From assembly GCA_018380885.1 (NCBI GenBank), contig JAGZSY010000040.1, positions 1 to 47,653 on the forward strand: a stretch of DNA of 47,653 nucleotides, given 5' to 3'. The translations under genes were made by a program, and so were the position numbers. This document shows positions 23,518 to 33,054 of the stretch, in pieces; positions within the stretch are counted from its first letter, which is position 1, and every line of letters begins with the position of its first letter. This DNA comes from Enterocloster asparagiformis. GTDB lineage: Bacteria > Bacillota > Clostridia > Lachnospirales > Lachnospiraceae. The notes beneath the pieces are model-generated. The model was not told the origin of the DNA and ran no database searches. It worked only from the letters and a program-made list of their open reading frames with translations.

Positions 23518-26196
23518 ATGGCAAAGGCATTTATGGAATGTCCGGAGGAGACGCTGGCCCGCCTGAACACGGACGGGCAGAACGGGCTGTCGGCCCGGCG
23601 GGTGGAAGAGAGCAGAAAAACCAATGGGGAAAATACGTTTTCAAAGGGAGAACGGACGCCGCTGGCCGTCAGAATATGGGAGGCCGCCACAGAGCCCATG
23701 CTGATCATGCTGGTCATGGCGGCGATCATCACGCTGGGGGTCAACACGGCGCGGTATCTGACCGGCGGGGAGGCCGATTTTCTGGAGTGTATCGGAATCT
23801 TTGTGGCCATCTCCCTTTCCGTGGTGATCACGGTGGTCATGGAGGGAAGAAGCGCCAAAGCCTTTGAGACGCTGAGCCGGATTGGGGAGGAAATTCCCGT
23901 CAAGGTGGTCCGGGAGGGCAAGGTCTGTCTGATCGCCAGAAAGGACGTGGTGGTGGGAGACGTTCTCTGCGTGGAGACCGGGGATAAGCTTCCTGCGGAC
24001 GGGCGTCTCCTGGAGAGCCATGAGCTTATGGCGGACGAGTCGGCTCTGACCGGTGAGAGCGTTCCGGTGCGAAAGGAAGCGGGGATTGTGTTTGACAATC
24101 CTGAAACGCCGGTGGCGGAGCGGCGCAACGTGCTCTATTCTGGCTGCTTTATTACCGGGGGAAGCGGCAAGATCGCGGTCACCGGCGTGGGCGATCACAC
24201 GGAATTCGGGAAAATTGCCAGGGAGCTGGCCTCTGCGGACAGCGGAAGCACGCCGCTGCAGGAAAAGATGGCGGCTCTGGGCAAAAAGATCACGATTCTG
24301 GGCTCGGCTGCCGCTGCGGTGGTATTTCTCATCCAGCTGATTTTGTTTCTGGTGAACGGCACGGCCTCCCTGGACACGGTGTCCGAGGCGTTTATCACCA
24401 GCATTGTGCTGATTGTAGCCGCGGTGCCCGAAGGGCTGCCCACGATTGTGGCCGTGTCCCTTGCCATCAATATTATCAAGATGTCGAATCAGAACGCGCT
24501 GGTGAAAAAGATGATCGCCTGCGAGACCGTGGGCTGTATCAACGTGGTCTGTTCGGACAAGACGGGGACTCTGACGCAGAACCGCATGGCGGTGACTGAC
24601 ATTTTCAGCCACATGAGGCTGTTGAAGCCTGGAGCGCTGAAAAACCATCATCTCCTGGACAATTTCTGTCTCAACAGCACGGCTAACGTGGCGTTTGAGG
24701 AAAACCGGATGAAGTTTATCGGAAATCCCACCGAGTGCGCGCTGCTGGCGGCCGCGCGTGAGGCCGGCAGGGACTACGAGGCAGAGCGGCGTCAGGCGGA
24801 CATTCTCCACGTCTACCCGTTCAGCTCGGAGACGAAGTACATGACTACCGTGGTGGGGACGGAGGGCGGCGTCCAGGTGCTGGCCAAGGGCAGTCCGGAA
24901 AAAATCATGGAGCTGTGCAGCCTGGGTGAGGAAGAGCGGGAGGCGGCCAACAGGCAGATCGGGCGGTTTCAGGAGAAGGCCTGCCGCGTGATCGGGTTCG
25001 CCCACAGGCGGGCGCAGGCCCCTGGGGATTATGAGGCCTGCCGGGCGCAGCTGGAGCGGGACATGGTGTTCGACGGTTTCACGGCCATCGCGGACCCGAT
25101 TCGGGAGGACGTGTACCAGGCGGTGGAGCGCTGCCGGGAGGCGGGAATTGAACTGAAAATGCTGACCGGGGACAACCTTTTGACGGCGCGGGCCATTGCA
25201 AACGAGCTGGGAATCCTGGATTCGGAGCATGCCGCGGTGGAAGCCCGGGAGATCGAGGGTCTGACGGACGAGGAGCTTAAGCGCCGGATTCCTTCGATCC
25301 GCGTGATCGCCAGGAGCACTCCCGCGGTCAAAATGAGGGTGGTGAACGCCTTAAAAGCTCTGGGAAACGTGGTGGCGGTCACCGGGGATGGAATCAACGA
25401 CGCCCCGGCGCTCAAACACGCGGACGTGGGCATCGCCATGGGAATCGCCGGCACCGAGGTGTCCAAGGAGGCCAGCGATATTGTGCTGCTGGACGACAGC
25501 TTTTCCACCATTGTGAAGGCGGTCCAGTGGGGCAGGGGAATTTATGAAAATTTCCAGCGCTTTATCCAGTTCCAGCTCACCGTGAATCTGTCGTCCGTGA
25601 TCGTGGTGCTGGCGTCCATACTGTCCGGGTTCGCAGCGCCGTTCACCGCGCTGCAGCTGCTGTGGATTAACATTATCATGGACGGGCCGCCTGCGCTGAC
25701 CCTGGGGCTGGAGCCGATCCGCGGCGATCTGATGAAGCAGCGCCCTACGCCCAGAAACGCCAGCATCGTATCGAAATCCATGCTGCGGCGGATTGTGGTC
25801 AACGGCGTGTACATTTCCGCCGTATTTATGGCCCAGCACTGGTTTAACTTTCTCGGCGCGGACCCTCGGGAGCTGCCCACGGTCCTGTTCACGCTGTTCG
25901 TGGTGTTTCAGCTGTTCAACGCCCTGAACAGCCGGGAGCTGACGGACGTCAGCATTTTTAAGAATATTGGGCGCAACCGGCTGATGCTGGGCGTATTCGG
26001 CGCGACCTTTGCGCTGCAGTTCGTGATCACCCAGTTCGGCGGAATGTTTTTTAACACCGTTCCCCTGTCCGCTATCATGTGGGCCAGGATTCTGGCCGCC
26101 GGGTTTACGGTGGTGCTGCTCTCGGAGGGCGTTAAGGCCGTGAGGCGGGGGGCAGAGACAGCGCGGGATGTGCGGCGAAGGAAGGCGGTCTGCTGA
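23518..26196 (+). CDS. P-type ATPase (P2A-like), probable Mn2+/Ca2+ exporter
   Basis: An 892-residue protein, ATG 23518 after CACAGGAGGATAAAAT. Landmarks in order: cation-ATPase N domain (1-70), helices, TGES (178-181), PEGLP in helix 4 (304-308, the SERCA-type ion site), phosphorylation motif DKTGT (347-351), KGSPE (~457), TGDN (550-553), GDGINDAP (623-630), then a six-helix C-terminal region. The family moves Ca2+ or Mn2+ out of the cytosol with ATP. Control by a manganese riboswitch points to Mn2+ detoxification. No N-terminal metal-binding CxxC domain is present, arguing against copper or zinc. Confidence 0.93.
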   Translation: MAKAFMECPEETLARLNTDGQNGLSARRVEESRKTNGENTFSKGERTPLAVRIWEAATEPMLIMLVMAAIITLGVNTARYLTGGEADFLECIGIFVAISLSVVITVVMEGRSAKAFETLSRIGEEIPVKVVREGKVCLIARKDVVVGDVLCVETGDKLPADGRLLESHELMADESALTGESVPVRKEAGIVFDNPETPVAERRNVLYSGCFITGGSGKIAVTGVGDHTEFGKIARELASADSGSTPLQEKMAALGKKITILGSAAAAVVFLIQLILFLVNGTASLDTVSEAFITSIVLIVAAVPEGLPTIVAVSLAINIIKMSNQNALVKKMIACETVGCINVVCSDKTGTLTQNRMAVTDIFSHMRLLKPGALKNHHLLDNFCLNSTANVAFEENRMKFIGNPTECALLAAAREAGRDYEAERRQADILHVYPFSSETKYMTTVVGTEGGVQVLAKGSPEKIMELCSLGEEEREAANRQIGRFQEKACRVIGFAHRRAQAPGDYEACRAQLERDMVFDGFTAIADPIREDVYQAVERCREAGIELKMLTGDNLLTARAIANELGILDSEHAAVEAREIEGLTDEELKRRIPSIRVIARSTPAVKMRVVNALKALGNVVAVTGDGINDAPALKHADVGIAMGIAGTEVSKEASDIVLLDDSFSTIVKAVQWGRGIYENFQRFIQFQLTVNLSSVIVVLASILSGFAAPFTALQLLWINIIMDGPPALTLGLEPIRGDLMKQRPTPRNASIVSKSMLRRIVVNGVYISAVFMAQHWFNFLGADPRELPTVLFTLFVVFQLFNALNSRELTDVSIFKNIGRNRLMLGVFGATFALQFVITQFGGMFFNTVPLSAIMWARILAAGFTVVLLSEGVKAVRRGAETARDVRRRKAVC

Positions 26197-26292
26197 TTGC
26201 GGCGGCGGGATCGGAAGAACGGCGGGCCGCCTCTGTGAATGGCAAAGCCGGAGACGGGGGAAAATGAACACGGACGGAAAGGACGGACTTTT

Positions 26293-27303
26293 ATGAGGCT
26301 GCGGGTCAACGGACTGAAAATGATAAAAATTGCCGGAGGAAGCCTTTTGGCTATGGTGATTGCCGAGGGGCTGGGGCTGCGCTACGGCGCTTCGGCCGGT
26401 GTGATCGCACTGCTCAGCATCCACGACACGAAGCGGGAGACGATCCGCGCCATGGCCAAGCGGCTGGGAGCGTTTTGCATCGCGCTGACCCTGGCGCCGG
26501 TCTGCTTTGGCCTGGCGGGGTACCGCCCGTTGGCTATCGGATTATTTCTGCTGTTGTTCGCGCCGGTGTGTTCTCTGCTGCAAATTCAGGAGGGCTTGTC
26601 CGTGAGCACGGTGCTCATGACCCATTTCCTGTCGGACGGGGGGATGCCGCCGGGCAGTATTGTCAACGAACTGCTGCTTCTGGCTGTGGGTGCAGGTGTG
26701 GGCGTGGGGATGAACCTGTATATTCCCGGAAAGCGGGGGTGGATTCGCGGGCAGCAGCGCCGGATCGAGGAGCAGTTCCGCCATAGCCTGCTGCGGCTGG
26801 CTGGAATTTTGGAGGGGGAAGATGGACAGGAGGAGGCCGGGGAGCACCTGGCTGTCCTGGAGCGGATGCTGGAGGAGGGCGAGGCGGCGGCCTACCGGGA
26901 CATACAGAACAATCTGCTCAGTGAGACCGAATACTATCTGCATTACATGATGCTGCGGAAAAACCAGCTGACGGTCTTAAACCGGATTCTGGGACAGCTG
27001 CGGCTGCGTACCGCCTATCCGGAACAGTCCCGGTGGCTGTCCGGGCTTATGCGCTCCATCGGCCGTTCCTTTCACGAGCACAACAACGCGCTGATCCTGC
27101 TGGAGGAGCTTAACGGCGTAAAGGGCCAGTTAAAGCGCCAGCCCCTGCCGGTTACCCGGGAGGAATTTGAGGCGCGGGCGATTTTGTATCAGGTTTTGCT
27201 GGAGCTGGAGCAGTTTCTGCTGCTCAAGCGGGAGTTTGTGGAGGGGTTGACGGAGAAAGAGATTGGGGATTTCTGGAAAATAAATGAGGGAGACAGGGAA
27301 TAG
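26293..27303 (+). CDS. Aromatic acid exporter (ArAE/FUSC-like) family membrane protein
   Basis: I start at ATG 26293 (MRLRVNGLKMIKIAGG), where family similarity begins, giving 336 residues; a start at 26239 would add 18 unrelated residues. Residues ~8-145 hold four to five hydrophobic helices with SIHDTKRETIRAMAKRL between, typical of the ArAE_1 family. The cytoplasmic C-terminal half is helical and charged. The family is named for relatives of aromatic-acid efflux proteins; transport has not been shown for most. It follows the ATPase by ~95 bases on the same strand and may share its transcript, which would place it under manganese control. A clear hairpin follows. Confidence 0.8.
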   Translation: MRLRVNGLKMIKIAGGSLLAMVIAEGLGLRYGASAGVIALLSIHDTKRETIRAMAKRLGAFCIALTLAPVCFGLAGYRPLAIGLFLLLFAPVCSLLQIQEGLSVSTVLMTHFLSDGGMPPGSIVNELLLLAVGAGVGVGMNLYIPGKRGWIRGQQRRIEEQFRHSLLRLAGILEGEDGQEEAGEHLAVLERMLEEGEAAAYRDIQNNLLSETEYYLHYMMLRKNQLTVLNRILGQLRLRTAYPEQSRWLSGLMRSIGRSFHEHNNALILLEELNGVKGQLKRQPLPVTREEFEARAILYQVLLELEQFLLLKREFVEGLTEKEIGDFWKINEGDRE

Positions 27304-27307
27304 GCGC

Positions 27308-27351
27308 GAAAGCTCTGCAAGCCGGTTTTACAACGGTTTTGCAGGGCTTTC
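27308..27351 (+). terminator. Hairpin after the ArAE gene
   Basis: GAAAGCTCTGCAA (27308-27320) pairs with TTGCAGGGCTTTC (27339-27351), with an inner CCG/CGG pairing. The T-tract is weak (CTGATTTAG). The next ~270 bases up to 27620 show no gene or clear site. Confidence 0.55.
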
Positions 27352-27625
27352 CTGATTTAGGCGACTCGGCAGAGCGCGGTCGCAACAAAGAAACTGCATT
27401 TTGTCTTGTCCCTCCCGCAAAAGTGCGCGATAATGAATAAAGTGTTTCTTGTGCAGGAAAATCTTCATAATAACTGCTGCGCCACGATCTGTTGATGAGC
27501 CAATAAGACAAGTGAGGGGGTGTGATTGAACAAATTTAAACAAATTTGCGAAAAGATAATGGCAAAATGCATAATATTATGAAGAAAAATTATATAAAAC
27601 ATACAAAGTGATAAAAAATATCAAA

Positions 27626-27676
27626 AACTTGTTGCGAACTTGTTCAATAAGTAGTATAAAGAGAATAGAACAAGTT
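27626..27676 (+). promoter_or_regulatory. Promoter and repeated operators of the GntR-sugar acid operon
   Basis: TTGCGA (27632-27637) and TATAAA (27655-27660) are 17 bases apart. AACTTGTT occurs twice directly (27626-27633 and 27637-27644), covering the -35 region, and once inverted as AACAAGTT (27669-27676), downstream of the likely start. GAACAAC just after it extends the symmetry. Such sites flanking a promoter suit autorepression by the FadR-type regulator encoded next, with looping or cooperative binding. Confidence 0.65.
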
Positions 27677-27742
27677 GAACAACCTGCGATATTTGGAAAA
27701 GGCAGAAGGCGCAGCAGAAACCAAAGAGACAGGAGAGGAAAA

Positions 27743-28441
27743 ATGGCAGACAGCAAAATCAGTTCAGGAGAGTATATCTTCAACAAATTAAAGGAGAAAA
27801 TCAGAAGCGGACAGTATCAGGCGGGCGACAAGCTGCCCACGGAAATGGAGCTGGCCGAAAAGTATGCGGTGAGCCGGAATACGGTGAGAGGGGCGATCAA
27901 CCGGCTGATCACGCTGGGCATGGTCGAGTCCTTTCAGGGAAAGGGAACTTTTGTGAAGGAAACCAATTTTACGAACAAGATTGAAAATCTGATACCCATG
28001 TTTTTTGCAGAGGGAAGCGATTATCTTTCCCTGATGAATCTGCGGACGGCCATTGAATCCCAGGCCACGTACCTGGCGGCCCAAAAGGCCACCTACCGGG
28101 ATGTCCAGCAGCTGGAAGCGATTGTGGATGATCTGGAATTACATAAGGACGATCTGAATTACTGTGCGGAGCACGATATAACCCTTCATTTTAAGATTGC
28201 GGAAATATCGGGGAATACGCTATTCCAGTCTTTGATTGAAATGATCCGGAACATGCTCAAAGATGTGCTGGAGGATTTTATCATGGATTTCGGGAATTAT
28301 GAGAGCATGATCGCCCATCGGAATATTTTAAACGGTATCAAGGCGGCGGATCCGGATATGGCCAGGGCCGCCATGCAGAAGCATATGCAGACCGTAATCA
28401 ACCGGTATATGGCTATGCCGAAGAAACTGGACGAGGAGTAG
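27743..28441 (+). CDS. GntR-family regulator, FadR/FCD type
   Basis: I start at ATG 27743 (MADSKISSGE) after AGGAGAGGAAA, giving 232 residues. The winged helix is at ~10-75 (YIFNKLKEKIRSGQYQAGDKLPTEMELAEKYAVSRNTVRGAI, then FQGKGTFV). The helical FCD domain spans ~90-220, with metal/ligand-binding candidates in the family positions (Asp and His in EHDITLHFKIAEISGN and a later His in IAHRNIL). FCD regulators of this group respond to sugar acids such as gluconate, galactonate or uronates. It leads the operon and probably represses it through the AACTTGTT sites. Confidence 0.9.
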   Translation: MADSKISSGEYIFNKLKEKIRSGQYQAGDKLPTEMELAEKYAVSRNTVRGAINRLITLGMVESFQGKGTFVKETNFTNKIENLIPMFFAEGSDYLSLMNLRTAIESQATYLAAQKATYRDVQQLEAIVDDLELHKDDLNYCAEHDITLHFKIAEISGNTLFQSLIEMIRNMLKDVLEDFIMDFGNYESMIAHRNILNGIKAADPDMARAAMQKHMQTVINRYMAMPKKLDEE

Positions 28442-28499
28442 GAGCGGGACGCGAAGTTCAGATACGCCCCGGGGTTGAAAGTATTGGGGGATTGCTTAC

Positions 28500-29987
28500 A
28501 TGAAAAATCTGGTGGAGTTTAAACACATCACAAAACGTTTTCCAGGCGTCCTGGCGCTGAATGACATTAACCTGGAGCTGAAGGCGGGGGAGGTCCATGT
28601 GCTGATCGGCGAGAACGGCGCGGGAAAATCCACCCTGATGAAGATTTTGTCCGGGGCATACCGCCAGGACGAGGGGGAACTGCTGATTGACGGCGAAGTG
28701 GTAAAGCGGAATTCGCCGATTATCTCATCATCCCTGGGCATAGGGATGATCTATCAGGAATTGAACCTGATTCCCGAGCTGTCAATCATGAAAAATATAT
28801 TTTTGGGAAGTGAGCGGAAAAAGGGGATATTTGACGACCGGGAATCTATGTACCGGGAGGCGAAGGAATATCTGCAGATGCTGCACCTGGACATTGACCC
28901 CGACACGCTGGTTAAGGATTTGGGCGTGGGAACCCAGCAGATGGTGGAGATCGCCAAGGCAGTCTCCAAGCATTCAAAGGTGTTGGTGCTGGACGAGCCC
29001 ACCAGTTCCCTGACGGATTCGGAGATCAAGGAGCTGTTTTCCATCATCCGCATGCTGAAGGAACAGGGGGTGGGAATGTTTTACATCTCCCATCGCCTGG
29101 AGGAGTTGTACGAGATCGGAGACCGCGTGACGATCATGCGTGACGGCGCCAAGGTGGGGACCTATCGTCTGGATGAGATTCAGATGAACGAGATGATTGA
29201 AAAGATTGCGGGCAGGAAGATTGAAAACCTTTATCCGCGTCGCCGTATCCCCCACGGAGAATGCGTGCTGGAGGTGAAGAACTGTTCGGGAACAGGCTTT
29301 GAGAATGTCAGTCTGAAGGTGTACGCAGGGGAGATCGCCGGACTGTCCGGCCTTGTGGGAGCCGGAAGGACAGAGCTGGCCAGGGCGATTTTCGGGATTG
29401 ACGGCTACCATTCGGGTGAGATCCTGCTGGAAGGCAGGAGAGTGAAGAAAAACAGCCCCAGGGAGGCGGTGCGGGCAGGTATTGGCCTTCTGCCCGAGGA
29501 CCGGAAGGTGCAGGGACTGGCGCTGAAGAAAAATATCCGGGAAAATATGGTGGTGTCCGTGCTGTCCGGCCTGTTTAAGAACGGGATTGTGGACACGAAG
29601 AAGGAGCGGACCGTCTGCCGCAAATACGTGGATGAGCTTCAGATTGCCACTCCGACCATTGAAAAGCTGGCCGGGTTTCTCAGCGGCGGCACCCAGCAGA
29701 AGGTAGTGATTGCAAAATGGCTGATGGCTGACTTGAAGCTCTTTATTTTCGACGAGCCCACCAGGGGCATCGATGTGGGAGCCAAGAGCGAGATCTACCG
29801 GCTGATGGATGAGCTGGTTCACCAGGGGGCGGCGGTGCTCATGATTTCCTCGGATCTGCCCGAGGTGTTGGGAATGAGCGACCGGATTTATGTCATGTCC
29901 CAGGGGAGGCTGACAGGGGAGCTGAAGCATGAGGAGGCCGACCAGAATTTGGTGCTGCGGTACGCGTACAATCAGGGGGGCAAGTAG
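28500..29987 (+). CDS. Ribose-type sugar ABC importer, double ATPase subunit
   Basis: A 495-residue protein of the RbsA/MglA/XylG class with two ATPase domains. Domain 1: Walker A GENGAGKS (37-44), signature LGVGTQQMVEIAKA, Walker B VLVLDEPTSSL. Domain 2 (~255-495): degenerate Walker A region GLVGAGRTE, as usual, signature LSGGTQQKVVIAKW and Walker B LFIFDEPTRGID. It powers import through the two permeases that follow. It starts 58 bases after the regulator and abuts the first permease with no gap. Confidence 0.95.
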   Translation: MKNLVEFKHITKRFPGVLALNDINLELKAGEVHVLIGENGAGKSTLMKILSGAYRQDEGELLIDGEVVKRNSPIISSSLGIGMIYQELNLIPELSIMKNIFLGSERKKGIFDDRESMYREAKEYLQMLHLDIDPDTLVKDLGVGTQQMVEIAKAVSKHSKVLVLDEPTSSLTDSEIKELFSIIRMLKEQGVGMFYISHRLEELYEIGDRVTIMRDGAKVGTYRLDEIQMNEMIEKIAGRKIENLYPRRRIPHGECVLEVKNCSGTGFENVSLKVYAGEIAGLSGLVGAGRTELARAIFGIDGYHSGEILLEGRRVKKNSPREAVRAGIGLLPEDRKVQGLALKKNIRENMVVSVLSGLFKNGIVDTKKERTVCRKYVDELQIATPTIEKLAGFLSGGTQQKVVIAKWLMADLKLFIFDEPTRGIDVGAKSEIYRLMDELVHQGAAVLMISSDLPEVLGMSDRIYVMSQGRLTGELKHEEADQNLVLRYAYNQGGK

Positions 29988-30995
29988 ATGAAAAGAGATA
30001 GAAGAGGATATTCACTAAAAAAGCTATATTCAAATCTGCCCAATTCCACCTATATCTTTGCGGCGCTGTTTATTGTGTTTGTGATTTTTATCCCCAATTT
30101 CGGCTCGGCCACCAATCTATCCACCTTGATCGGTCAGGCGGCAATCCTGATGGTGCTGAGCTCGGCTATGTCTCTGGCGATTATCACGGGAGGCATCGAT
30201 CTGTCGGTGGGAGGTCTGGTCTCGCTGATCGGGATTGTGATCGCCCAGTTGATCGGCCGGGGGGTGAACGAGACAGCGGCGATCCTTTTGGGGCTGGCGA
30301 CTGCGGCCGTATTCGGCTTTCTCAACGGGATCGTGGTGGTGAAGCTGAAGGTGGCGCCATTTATTGCGACCTTCGGCATGATGGGAGTGGCTCAGGGGCT
30401 GGCAAATACCTTTTCCAACAGCAGGGCCGTGTATCTTCCCTCTGAAAATATAACGGTGATACCGGTGCTGCAGATGAATCTTCTGGAGTGGATGTTTCCC
30501 TCGGGAAATATTCTGACCATCAATGTACAGGTCCTGATTACCGTTCTGGTGCTGGCCGCGGTGATCATTCTCTTTAAGAAAACAGTGCTGGGCACCTATC
30601 TGTACGCACTGGGCGGTAACCGCGAGGCTGCAAAGCTCTCCAACATCCGAACGGATGTCTGGAATATTGGGGTGTACGTGATTACCGGGCTTTTGGCAGG
30701 CGTTGCGGCGCTTCTCATGCTCCTGCGGCTGAACAGCGCGCAGCCCACGGCGGGCGATGGCCTGGAGTTCCAGGCTGTGGTGGCGGCCGTGCTGGGAGGT
30801 AATCTGCTGGCCGGCGGCAAGGGCAGCATACCGGGGGCCATTATCGGGGCCCTGGTGGTTTACACGGTCCGCAACGGTCTTTCCCTGGCGGGGGTCAACA
30901 CCAACGCAGTCATGGTAATCCTGGGGATTGTTCTGGTGCTGGGCATGATGATGAACGAGTTCGCGGTCAAAGGGTTAAGGAAGAAGGGGGCGTAA
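29988..30995 (+). CDS. Ribose-type sugar ABC importer, permease 1
   Basis: A 335-residue membrane protein of the RbsC family, with about nine to ten helices. The family motif AITGGIDLSVGG (near residues 64-76) and the EAA-like segment NREAAKLSNIRT are present, as are GGNLLAGGKGSIPGAIIGA. It starts directly after the ATPase stop and overlaps the next permease by one base, so the three are translationally coupled. Confidence 0.94.
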   Translation: MKRDRRGYSLKKLYSNLPNSTYIFAALFIVFVIFIPNFGSATNLSTLIGQAAILMVLSSAMSLAIITGGIDLSVGGLVSLIGIVIAQLIGRGVNETAAILLGLATAAVFGFLNGIVVVKLKVAPFIATFGMMGVAQGLANTFSNSRAVYLPSENITVIPVLQMNLLEWMFPSGNILTINVQVLITVLVLAAVIILFKKTVLGTYLYALGGNREAAKLSNIRTDVWNIGVYVITGLLAGVAALLMLLRLNSAQPTAGDGLEFQAVVAAVLGGNLLAGGKGSIPGAIIGALVVYTVRNGLSLAGVNTNAVMVILGIVLVLGMMMNEFAVKGLRKKGA

Positions 30996-32002
30996 TGATG
31001 AAGGATAAGAGCAAGCTGTATGATTTCTCCACATTTTTGATTCTGATCCTGATCACCCTGTTTTTCACCATTTTTGGAAACGGCTTTCTAAAGCCGGGAA
31101 ATATATCCAACATCATCAATCAGGCTTCTTTCCTTGCGATTATCGGGGTTGCCCAGCTGGTGGTGATTCTGACAGGGGGAATCAATCTTTCCATCGGCTC
31201 CATCATGGCGCTGTCCACTGTGCTCTGCGGCCCTATGCTGATCCGGGAGGCCAATGTACCGGTGATACTTCCCGTGTTCCTGGTGCTCCTGTTCGGGGCG
31301 GGCGTGGGGACAATCAACGGACTGATGATCACCAAACTGAATATTCCGGCTTTTCTGGCCACCTTTGCCACCATGTATGTGGCCAGAGGCGCGGCATGGC
31401 TCTATATTGGAAAAGGAGTGTTTTATGGGATCAATGACCACATCCGCTTCTGGGCAATGGGCGAACTGGTCAATATCAACGGATTCCGGCTCACCATGCC
31501 CATTGTGCTGGTTGCCGTGTTCCTGTTGGTGATGTGGTTTCTGCTGGCCAAGACCACGATTGGAAGGCGGCTGTATTTTACGGGCTCCAACCCGGTGGCG
31601 GCGGAATTTTCCGGGATACCAACAAAGGGCGTAATTATTCTGGCCCATCTTCTGAGCGGACTGATCTCAGGGATCGCGGGAATTATGTACGTGGCCCGTA
31701 TCAACGCTGCGGATGCCAATCTGGGCACCCAGTACCACTTTGACGCGATCTCAGTAGCTTTGATCGGCGGCGCGGTAATGTCCGGGGGAGTCGGAAGCGT
31801 CTGGGGAGTTGTAGGGGGCGCGCTGATCATCTCGGTAATACAGAGCGGCATGAACAACATGCAGATTCCCACAGAGATACAGAAAGCGTTTCTGGGAGTC
31901 ATCATTATTCTGGCGGTATTCTTCAATGCGTTCCTTCAGGAACAGAAGATGAAGGCGGGAAATGACAAGCCGGTGAAAAAAGAGAACACAGCAAATGCTT
32001 AA
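30995..32002 (+). CDS. Ribose-type sugar ABC importer, permease 2
   Basis: A second 335-residue RbsC-like permease, with VILTGGINLSIGSIMAL (~56-72), SNPVAAEFSGIPTKG and GGAVMSGGVGSVWGVVGGALI. Two different permeases imply a heterodimeric channel, in contrast to the ribose and xylose systems, which use one permease gene. Its ATG overlaps the stop of permease 1. Substrate is probably a monosaccharide, polyol or cyclitol, by family. Confidence 0.94.
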   Translation: MMKDKSKLYDFSTFLILILITLFFTIFGNGFLKPGNISNIINQASFLAIIGVAQLVVILTGGINLSIGSIMALSTVLCGPMLIREANVPVILPVFLVLLFGAGVGTINGLMITKLNIPAFLATFATMYVARGAAWLYIGKGVFYGINDHIRFWAMGELVNINGFRLTMPIVLVAVFLLVMWFLLAKTTIGRRLYFTGSNPVAAEFSGIPTKGVIILAHLLSGLISGIAGIMYVARINAADANLGTQYHFDAISVALIGGAVMSGGVGSVWGVVGGALIISVIQSGMNNMQIPTEIQKAFLGVIIILAVFFNAFLQEQKMKAGNDKPVKKENTANA

Positions 32003-32026
32003 TCATTAAAAGAGGAGGATTTCATT

Positions 32027-33025
32027 ATGTTTAAAAGGTTAACAGCGGTAACTCTGAGTTTGGCTTTAGCAGCAGCTTCTTTAGTTGGCTGCTCAAATGT
32101 CAAGGGTACGAATGCGGGATCGGGCACCACAGCCGCCGCGGACGTCCAATCCGGCTCAGGAGACACGGCGCCGTCCGGGCAGAAGTACAAGATTGCCTTT
32201 ATTGTAAAAAGCCTTCAGTCGGCATTTTTCATCAATATGACCGAGGCGGCGGAGAAGTGCGGGCAGGATTACGCGGACAAGATTGACGTGGAGATCATGG
32301 CGCCCCAAACGCCGTTTAATATCGAGGAACAGATCCAGCTGGTGGAGCAGTGCATCACCAACAAAATGGATGCCATTGTGATCGCGCCCTGTGACTCCGA
32401 GGGAATTGTTCCGGCTATCAAAAAAGCAAATGACGCCGGAATTCTGGTGGTGACAGCCAATACCAAGGCCAACGGCGGGGACATCGTCTCCTATGTGGGG
32501 GCGCAGAACTACGATGTGGGCTACAGCCTGGCAACGGCGCTGTTTGAAAAGCTGGGAGGCCAGGGCAAGGTCATCTTGATCGAGGGCAAGGCGGGGAACT
32601 CCACATCCGAGGAGCGCGCGGAGGGCTTCAAAGCCGCGCTGAAGGAATATCCCGGCATTGAGCTTTTGGCCAGCCAGCCTGCGGACTGGGACCGCGCCTC
32701 AGCCATGACGGTTATGGAAAACTGCCTTCAGACATATGACAAGATCGACGGCGTGCTGACGCTGACGAAGGACATGGGCCTGGGAACCATTGAGGCGATC
32801 AAGTCCGCGGGCAGAGACAAGGAAATCATATCCATGACCTTTGACGTGGACGATGACGTGATATCCGCGCTGAAGGCCGGCGATTTATACGCCTCCGGCA
32901 ATCAGAATGAGCAGAGCCAGGCCTACATCGCCATCATGACCGCTGTGTTCGCGTTAGACGGATACAAAGTTGACGGCAGCCAGATTATGCCGATCACCGT
33001 TGTGACAGCTGAAGATTTTCAGTAA
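32027..33025 (+). CDS. Sugar-binding lipoprotein of the ABC importer
   Basis: A 332-residue substrate-binding protein of the Peripla_BP_4 (ribose-binding) type. Signal peptide with lipobox LVGC (Cys22), then a flexible Gly/Ser/Thr/Ala linker to ~45. Core landmarks: YKIAFIVKSLQSAFFINM, MDAIVIAPCDSEGIVPAI, GGQGKVILIEGKAGNSTS and a late DVDDDVISALKAGDLYASGNQN. It sits at the 3' end of the transporter genes, after AGAGGAGGATTTCATT. Confidence 0.94.
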   Translation: MFKRLTAVTLSLALAAASLVGCSNVKGTNAGSGTTAAADVQSGSGDTAPSGQKYKIAFIVKSLQSAFFINMTEAAEKCGQDYADKIDVEIMAPQTPFNIEEQIQLVEQCITNKMDAIVIAPCDSEGIVPAIKKANDAGILVVTANTKANGGDIVSYVGAQNYDVGYSLATALFEKLGGQGKVILIEGKAGNSTSEERAEGFKAALKEYPGIELLASQPADWDRASAMTVMENCLQTYDKIDGVLTLTKDMGLGTIEAIKSAGRDKEIISMTFDVDDDVISALKAGDLYASGNQNEQSQAYIAIMTAVFALDGYKVDGSQIMPITVVTAEDFQ

Positions 33026-33054
33026 ATACCAAAATAAGGAGAGGTGTGCAGACT

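Noticed and set aside
23322..24128. 268-residue minus-strand frame across the riboswitch and start of the ATPase
   Set aside because: It overlaps a structured leader and the P-type ATPase coding sequence; Ser/Arg/Thr-rich shadow composition.
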